9,330 bases of DNA from the NCBI GenBank assembly GCA_001819095.1, contig MHLS01000061.1, positions 2,898-12,227 on the forward strand, read 5' to 3'. Each line of letters opens with the position of its first letter. Positions within the stretch are counted from its first letter, which is position 1. A program made the position numbers and the translations under genes. The stretch comes from Candidatus Lloydbacteria bacterium RIFCSPLOWO2_02_FULL_54_12 (GTDB lineage: Bacteria; Patescibacteriota; Minisyncoccia; Phycocordibacterales; UBA6899). The notes under the pieces were generated by a model. It was not told the origin of the DNA and made no database searches. It saw only the letters and a list, made by a program, of their open reading frames with translations. Of this stretch, positions 5,988 to 9,330 are shown piece after piece.

Positions 5988-7205
5988 TTAAGCGCGAAGG
6001 AGGTCATTATAGATTTGCGTACACTTCCCTGCGGCGCTTTCCCACGTCAGGTGGAGCACATCGCGAGCGCCTAATTCACCGAGTGTCTCGCGCAGTCCGC
6101 TGCTTCGCAGGGTGCCCACGATCTTGTCCGTCATGTCGTCAATGTCCCAAAAATCGGACTTGAGAGCGTGGGTCAGGACTTCGGAGACGCCGGACTGTTT
6201 GGAAACCAGTATTGGGGTGCCGTTCGCCAATGACTCAAGCGCGGTCAATCCGAACGGCTCCGACACCGACGGCATGACGAAGAGGTCCGCGGCGCGATAG
6301 AGCTTCTGGAGTTCTTCGCCGCGCACGAATCCGGCAAAGATGACCTTGTCGGCGAGCCCGAGGTCGGCGGCCATGCGGATGATCTGCCGCTCCATATCCC
6401 CCGAGCCGGAAACGACGAACAACACATTGGGGTCGAATTCGAGTACGCGCTTTGCCGTTTTGATGAAATAATCGGGGCCTTTTTGTATCGTGATGCGTCC
6501 GACAAAAAGGACAATCTTCTTCCCCGCCGCACGGATGTGCTCTAGCGCCGGAGGCAGGGGGCGATGGTGATCCTCGATGTCGATGCCGTTATGGACGACC
6601 ACCACTCTGTCGTCGGGGATCCCGTAATGTTCGGTGATCACATTCTTCGTATGCTGCGATACCGCAATGATGCAGTCAGCGGCAAAAAGGCCGCGTCGTT
6701 CTTCGTCGTAGATATATTGATTAGGATGGCCTCCCGTGCGGTCGAATTCGGTAGCATGCACGTGGACGATGAGCGGGCGCCCCGAAACGCGCTTTGCCTC
6801 GATGCCGGCACGGAAAGAAAGCCAGTCGTGTGCGTGGATGACATCGTATGTTTCTTCGCGGGCGATGATGCGCGCCTGAAGTCCGTAGCGCCTGACCTCG
6901 TCGAAGAGGTTGAGTCCGTAGAGTTCGCTGTCGGGTGCGGTACGCAGATACTCGTCGTAAAGGTCGGCGGTAATGTACGGGTGGATGAGCGTTTTCACGC
7001 CGCGCATCTTCACGTTGCGGATATTCGCAAAAACGATCTTGAGAAAGTTGTGATCGAGCCCGTCAAGCCGCTTCGGGAGCACGAACGTAATCGACACGTC
7101 CGCCTTTGAGAGACTGCGCGCGAGACCGTAACACGCGGTACCCAGTCCACCACTGTTATGCGGCGGGAATTCCCATCCGAACATGAGTACCTTGATGTGC
7201 TTCAT
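5988..7205 (-). CDS. GT4/GT5-like glycosyltransferase, probable glycogen (alpha-glucan) synthase
   Basis: This 405-residue GT-B enzyme has an N-terminal acceptor-side domain with WEFPPHNSGGLG at 11-22, the glycine loop placed as in glycogen synthases, and HAHDW at 124-128. The C-terminal nucleotide-sugar domain has VVHNGID at 203-209, VGRITIQKG at 235-243 (R237 and K242, phosphate contacts) and SEPFGLTALE at 315-324, whose E316 and E324 form the retaining E-x7-E motif. Such enzymes transfer a sugar from a nucleotide sugar with retention of configuration in the cytoplasm. Sequence alone allows any GT4 activity, including sucrose- or trehalose-type synthesis or envelope glycan work. The adjoining GH57 and GH15 genes favour glycogen synthesis. 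It opens the carbohydrate cluster. No Shine-Dalgarno sequence precedes the ATG at 7205; a promoter-like TATAAT lies about 165 bases upstream. Confidence 0.88.
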   Translation of the reverse strand: MKHIKVLMFGWEFPPHNSGGLGTACYGLARSLSKADVSITFVLPKRLDGLDHNFLKIVFANIRNVKMRGVKTLIHPYITADLYDEYLRTAPDSELYGLNLFDEVRRYGLQARIIAREETYDVIHAHDWLSFRAGIEAKRVSGRPLIVHVHATEFDRTGGHPNQYIYDEERRGLFAADCIIAVSQHTKNVITEHYGIPDDRVVVVHNGIDIEDHHRPLPPALEHIRAAGKKIVLFVGRITIQKGPDYFIKTAKRVLEFDPNVLFVVSGSGDMERQIIRMAADLGLADKVIFAGFVRGEELQKLYRAADLFVMPSVSEPFGLTALESLANGTPILVSKQSGVSEVLTHALKSDFWDIDDMTDKIVGTLRSSGLRETLGELGARDVLHLTWESAAGKCTQIYNDLLRA

Positions 7206-7369
7206 CTCGCGTTGTCAAACATTCATATGAATAAAGCCGCGCGTGAACTGCTGATAAAAAGACTATCTCTTTTCAATGACGGCAATGTTTCCCCGCTTCC
7301 GACCGCTACGCAAACTTGCGTAACAAAGGCCTGACGCGCCCTCTTGGGGCTGTCTCGCCTTTGGCGAAC
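7206..7369 (-). other. Possible structured 5' leader of the glycosyltransferase gene
   Basis: If transcription begins just after the TATAAT at 7370-7375, this stretch is an untranslated leader of about 160 bases. It holds several short inverted repeats: TCGCC/GGCGA (7355-7359 with 7363-7367), GCCC/GGGC (7338-7341 with 7347-7350), TACGCAA/TTGCGTA (7307-7313 with 7316-7322) and AAAAGA/TCTTTT (7257-7262 with 7268-7273). No known riboswitch or tRNA pattern was recognised, and no plausible protein is encoded. The stems are short and the leader reading depends on the promoter call. Confidence 0.3.
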
Positions 7370-7384
7370 ATTATACCTTATACC
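7370..7384 (-). promoter_or_regulatory. TATAAT -10 element within a tandem GGTATAA repeat
   Basis: The minus strand reads GGTATAAGGTATAAT: a tandem 7-mer GGTATAA whose downstream copy continues into a perfect TATAAT (7375 down to 7370). No TTGACA-like hexamer lies 16-18 bp upstream, where the sequence is G+C-rich with repeated GGTC units (about 7397-7410). It is the best promoter candidate for the glycosyltransferase gene, within a 255-base gap (7206-7460) that otherwise contains no gene. Confidence 0.45.
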
Positions 7385-7460
7385 ACAGTCGGCACCGGTC
7401 GGTCGGGTCGCAGTGACGTCCTCTCTCCAAACTTCGGCTTAAACGCAGGGTTTTTACCCG

Positions 7461-8006
7461 CTATCGAACGCGGAAGCGCACGATCGTCACCTTGTCGGGA
7501 GAAAGGGGTGGGAGGTCGGTCAGTCGGTTAAACACGTCGTCGCCGTCGTCGTTCAATATCGCCGCATAATATATTCCTCCCGCGACCGTTCCCTCTTGGC
7601 GCAAGAGCTCGACCACAATGCCGGTGTCCCCTTCATGCACGCGCCCTGCACCGAGGATCCAACCGGGCTTTCCGCCGTGATCGTCGTAGATCGCGACCCA
7701 TTTTGTTCCGAGAACAGCCAAGCCGCCGACGGCAATGGTCTTTCCGTGGAGTTGATCGAGTGCCGAAAGTCCGACGCGCGTATTGTCGGGGATGGACGGC
7801 GGAAGAGGAAAATCGCCGGGTGCGGCGGTGAGGGAATCCTGTGACGTCACCACAGGTGTTTCGGGGGTGTTCATGCTTTCGGCGGTCGATGCATCATTCT
7901 CGCCGTCGCGTAGCCACCCGCCCCGAGTGGAGATCATGACCACGGAAACGCCGATCAAGACGCCGATAACGAGCATCAGGAGAAGTTCGCGTGTTTGTTT
8001 TGCCAT
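7461..8006 (-). CDS. Membrane-anchored protein with DUF7282-like domain
   Basis: Starting at the ATG at 8006 gives 181 residues; a TTG at 8027 would add seven but lacks support. Residues 1-7 are polar and basic, residues 8-26 form one hydrophobic helix, so the protein is likely anchored with its bulk outside the membrane. Residues 27-85 are a low-complexity acidic, Thr/Pro-rich linker. Residues 86-181 (DQLHGKTIAVGGLAVLGTKW, then DDHGGKPGWILGAGRV and ILNDDGDDVFN) resemble the small beta-rich domain called DUF7282, which in its family shows GKPG and a late acidic repeat with alternating Asp and Gly. The function of that domain is unknown. The downstream side has only a 4-bp GGGT/ACCC stem right after the stop, too weak to call a terminator. 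A weak promoter lies just upstream. Confidence 0.8.
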   Translation of the reverse strand: MAKQTRELLLMLVIGVLIGVSVVMISTRGGWLRDGENDASTAESMNTPETPVVTSQDSLTAAPGDFPLPPSIPDNTRVGLSALDQLHGKTIAVGGLAVLGTKWVAIYDDHGGKPGWILGAGRVHEGDTGIVVELLRQEGTVAGGIYYAAILNDDGDDVFNRLTDLPPLSPDKVTIVRFRVR

Positions 8007-8017
8007 ACGATAGAAAG

Positions 8018-8046
8018 AGCGTAGCAAATTAATGTGAGGCGGGCAA
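8018..8046 (-). promoter_or_regulatory. Weak promoter of the DUF7282-like gene
   Basis: On the minus strand TTGCCC (8046-8041) is followed after 17 bases by TACGCT (8023-8018), preceded by TGC as an extended -10. The hexamers match consensus at only 4 and 3 of 6 positions. The predicted start point, near 8011, would leave a leader of about 5 bases before the ATG at 8006, close to the leaderless arrangement seen upstream of two neighbouring genes. Confidence 0.25.
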
Positions 8047-8058
8047 GTGTCCGGATCA

Positions 8059-8691
8059 TTACCCCAATCGCCGCGCCTTCAGTCCGATGAAATCATATGA
8101 CTGCTCACCGACGAGTACCGGCGTAAAGCCGTCGGGATGCTCCGTAAAATTCTCATAGTCCCCCAGTTCTTTGATAACGCCATACACTTCGTAGACCCGT
8201 ACCGGCACTGACCGCTCTTCCGAAAGAGCACGGAGAACGTGCAGAGTCGCCTGAAAACTTTCTTCCGTATCATACCCATGCATCTCGACAGATATGCCGT
8301 CTCGAAAGTTGATCAGCGCGTGACCCTTTTTGATATTGTGGGTCATCAATACCGCATACGCCACGCCGATACGCTCCGCGAGCGGAAGCATCTTCTTGTC
8401 GGTAAGTATCGCGAACGGAACGCTTGATGCAGAGGTGGTATGAAAATCTACGACTACCTCTTTTTCACCGATCTTGCGAAGGATCTCGGCGGCCCGCAGA
8501 GCTTCATACGACCCGTCCTCTACGCCGAACGAAGCGTTAAGGTCGCGCTCGATAAAGCGAACGTTCCGCTCGTACGCCCTCGGATTTCCCAACACGAAAC
8601 GAAGCCCTCGTGACTCGAGTGCTCGCACGGGCGCTTTCTCGTTGCCGTGCAGTCCCGCCACAAAACGTATCGGTCGGTCGTTCCATTGCAC
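8059..8691 (-). CDS. Short AstE/aspartoacylase-type zinc hydrolase
   Basis: Starting at GTG 8691, the protein has 210 residues. It shows the succinylglutamate desuccinylase/aspartoacylase pattern of the M14 carboxypeptidase fold: GLHGNE at 13-18 (zinc ligands H15 and E18), ERDLN at 48-52 (substrate-contacting Arg and Asn), VDFHTT at 81-86 with third zinc ligand H84, and SVEMHG at 134-139 with E136 the probable catalytic glutamate. Members hydrolyse an acyl-amino acid or a terminal peptide bond; the substrate here is unknown. It is shorter than typical members of about 300 residues, beginning almost directly at the zinc motif and having only a reduced C-terminal domain. No signal peptide is present. 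The frame gives no alternative upstream start, and an extended -10 lies 6 bases before the GTG. Confidence 0.85.
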   Translation of the reverse strand: MQWNDRPIRFVAGLHGNEKAPVRALESRGLRFVLGNPRAYERNVRFIERDLNASFGVEDGSYEALRAAEILRKIGEKEVVVDFHTTSASSVPFAILTDKKMLPLAERIGVAYAVLMTHNIKKGHALINFRDGISVEMHGYDTEESFQATLHVLRALSEERSVPVRVYEVYGVIKELGDYENFTEHPDGFTPVLVGEQSYDFIGLKARRLG

Positions 8692-8697
8692 AAAGCC

Positions 8698-8706
8698 AGT
8701 ATAGCA
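8698..8706 (-). promoter_or_regulatory. Extended -10 element of the AstE-like gene
   Basis: The minus strand reads TGC then TATACT (8703 down to 8698), matching TATAAT at 5 of 6 positions with the extended TGn. Six bases (GGCTTT) separate it from the GTG at 8691, so the predicted start point is the start codon itself. No -35 hexamer is evident. It lies in the 27-base gap after the preceding gene's stop, and no Shine-Dalgarno sequence is present. Confidence 0.5.
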
Positions 8707-8718
8707 AAATGCTCCGCA

Positions 8719-9243
8719 TCAGCCTTTGATGTAAAGTTCAAAGTTGTCGAGGTCGTCATCCGCTCCCGCCTCGATAAGGTTGAGCGTGACCGCCTGACCG
8801 TTCAGCGTGGCGCTCAATTTTGCGCTCTGCAGTGCTTTGACGCTTACCTTGAAACGCGCCGGCGTGATGACTTGCGCGCACATTTCGTCCGTCTTTATGC
8901 TCGAAACGATAGCGATCGCAACCGCTTTCTTATCGTCGGACGCAGTTCCTTTAGCCTCGAGCAGGTGGCACGGCGTCGGAAGCGGTATCTCCCCCGCGAC
9001 GATGTGCATACCGTTTCGGTACGCATGCTTCGCGGTGACAACGGTCTTCGGGGTCACAGTCACGTTATTTGCCGTCGTAGTGCCGTCCGTCGCGGGCGCC
9101 GTCGTCCAATCGGCGTTGAGCGGTGCCTCCGGCGGCACATCCGTTCCGGATGATTTTTCCCTGTTCGTGAACAAGAGCACGAGAAAAAAGCCGACCCCGA
9201 CGACAAGCAACCCGACAATAGCAAATGTGCTGGTTCTATCCAC
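8719..9243 (-). CDS. Membrane-anchored protein of unknown function
   Basis: I do not recognise a named family. The 174-residue product starts at GTG 9243, the only usable start in a frame that is open to 9318. Residues 7-26 form a hydrophobic helix after a short MDRTST stretch and are followed by NREK, consistent with a single N-terminal anchor and an external C-terminal part. Residues 30-72 are a Thr/Ala/Pro-rich linker. Residues 73-174 form a compact, probably beta-rich domain (AYRNGMHIVAGEIPLPTPCH, then FKVSVKAL and AKLSATLNGQAV) with exactly two cysteines, C92 and C122, which could form a disulfide outside the cell. It ends with TGA. Its architecture (anchor, linker, small domain) matches the DUF7282-like protein two genes downstream, though the domains look unrelated. 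Confidence 0.8.
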   Translation of the reverse strand: MDRTSTFAIVGLLVVGVGFFLVLLFTNREKSSGTDVPPEAPLNADWTTAPATDGTTTANNVTVTPKTVVTAKHAYRNGMHIVAGEIPLPTPCHLLEAKGTASDDKKAVAIAIVSSIKTDEMCAQVITPARFKVSVKALQSAKLSATLNGQAVTLNLIEAGADDDLDNFELYIKG

Positions 9244-9290
9244 CCCGTTAGAGGTAAAACGCGAACACCGTCGTCCACGCCTGTGCCTGA

Positions 9291-9329
9291 TTACTTCTCG
9301 TAATTGTTGAATGGGTCATTAGACTTGTC
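9291..9329 (-). CDS. Possible C-terminal end of an upstream gene (partial)
   Basis: At the right edge one minus-strand frame reads DKSNDPFNNYEK and then TAA (stop at 9291-9293). Twelve residues are too few to identify, and an open frame this short is not significant by itself. Its orientation and the 47-base distance to the next start fit a gene upstream in the same array. Confidence 0.3.
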   Translation of the reverse strand, partial: DKSNDPFNNYEK

Positions 9330-9330
9330 C

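Noticed and set aside
7448..7459. GGGT/ACCC stem immediately after the DUF7282-like gene as a terminator
   Set aside because: A 4-bp stem with no T run after it on the minus strand is too weak.
8807..9310. Hydrophobic plus-strand open frame of 167 codons that could look like a membrane protein
   Set aside because: It is antisense to the anchored unknown protein; its apparent hydrophobicity mirrors that gene's codons, and the minus-strand layout of helix, linker and domain is more convincing.
1..9330. CRISPR array, insertion sequence, tRNA or rRNA gene
   Set aside because: No regularly spaced repeats, transposase motifs, GGTTCRANTCC-type T-loops or rRNA-like stretches were seen on either strand.

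Overview
The window (about 54% G+C by eye, standard code with TGA used as a stop) looks like part of a small-genome bacterium of the Candidate Phyla Radiation (Patescibacteria), most plausibly a Parcubacteria/Kaiserbacteria-type lineage. This rests on compact, mostly same-strand genes, almost no Shine-Dalgarno sequences, short membrane-anchored proteins of unknown function, a lysine-rich protein tail and palindromic repeats. The lineage is an inference; no marker gene is present.

Layout, left to right: the 3' end of a plus-strand dihydrofolate reductase gene (2-268) meets a minus-strand gene array head-on across a hairpin that can serve as terminator for both sides. Read in the direction of transcription (right to left), the minus-strand array is: a 12-residue tail of an unknown gene at the right edge; an unknown membrane-anchored protein (8719-9243); a short AstE/aspartoacylase-type metallohydrolase (8059-8691); a membrane-anchored protein with a DUF7282-like domain (7461-8006); a 255-base non-coding stretch with a promoter-like element and a possible structured leader; then five carbohydrate genes: a GT4/GT5-like glycosyltransferase resembling glycogen synthase, a GH57 alpha-amylase, a GH15 glucoamylase, glucose-6-phosphate isomerase and a ROK-family sugar kinase.

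The five carbohydrate genes form a coherent pathway. The glycosyltransferase could build an intracellular alpha-glucan, GH57 could trim it, GH15 could release glucose, ROK could phosphorylate the glucose, and the isomerase could pass fructose 6-phosphate into glycolysis. None has a visible signal peptide, so the glucan would be intracellular. The last three genes are separated by only 4 bases each and form a tight operon. It has its own intergenic region with an extended -10 element and a striking 19-bp perfect inverted repeat whose two arms each contain the same dyad. As I recall, the set resembles the glycogen cluster of methanogenic archaea (the Methanocaldococcus MJ1605-MJ1611 region).

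Main points for a second look: the archaeal-like glucan cycle cluster; the double dyad upstream of the glucoamylase operon; a palindromic element apparently inserted in frame into the lysine-rich tail of the GH57 enzyme; two extended -10 elements spaced so that the start codon would be the first transcribed base; and a ROK kinase with no cysteine and hence none of the usual zinc-binding cysteines.
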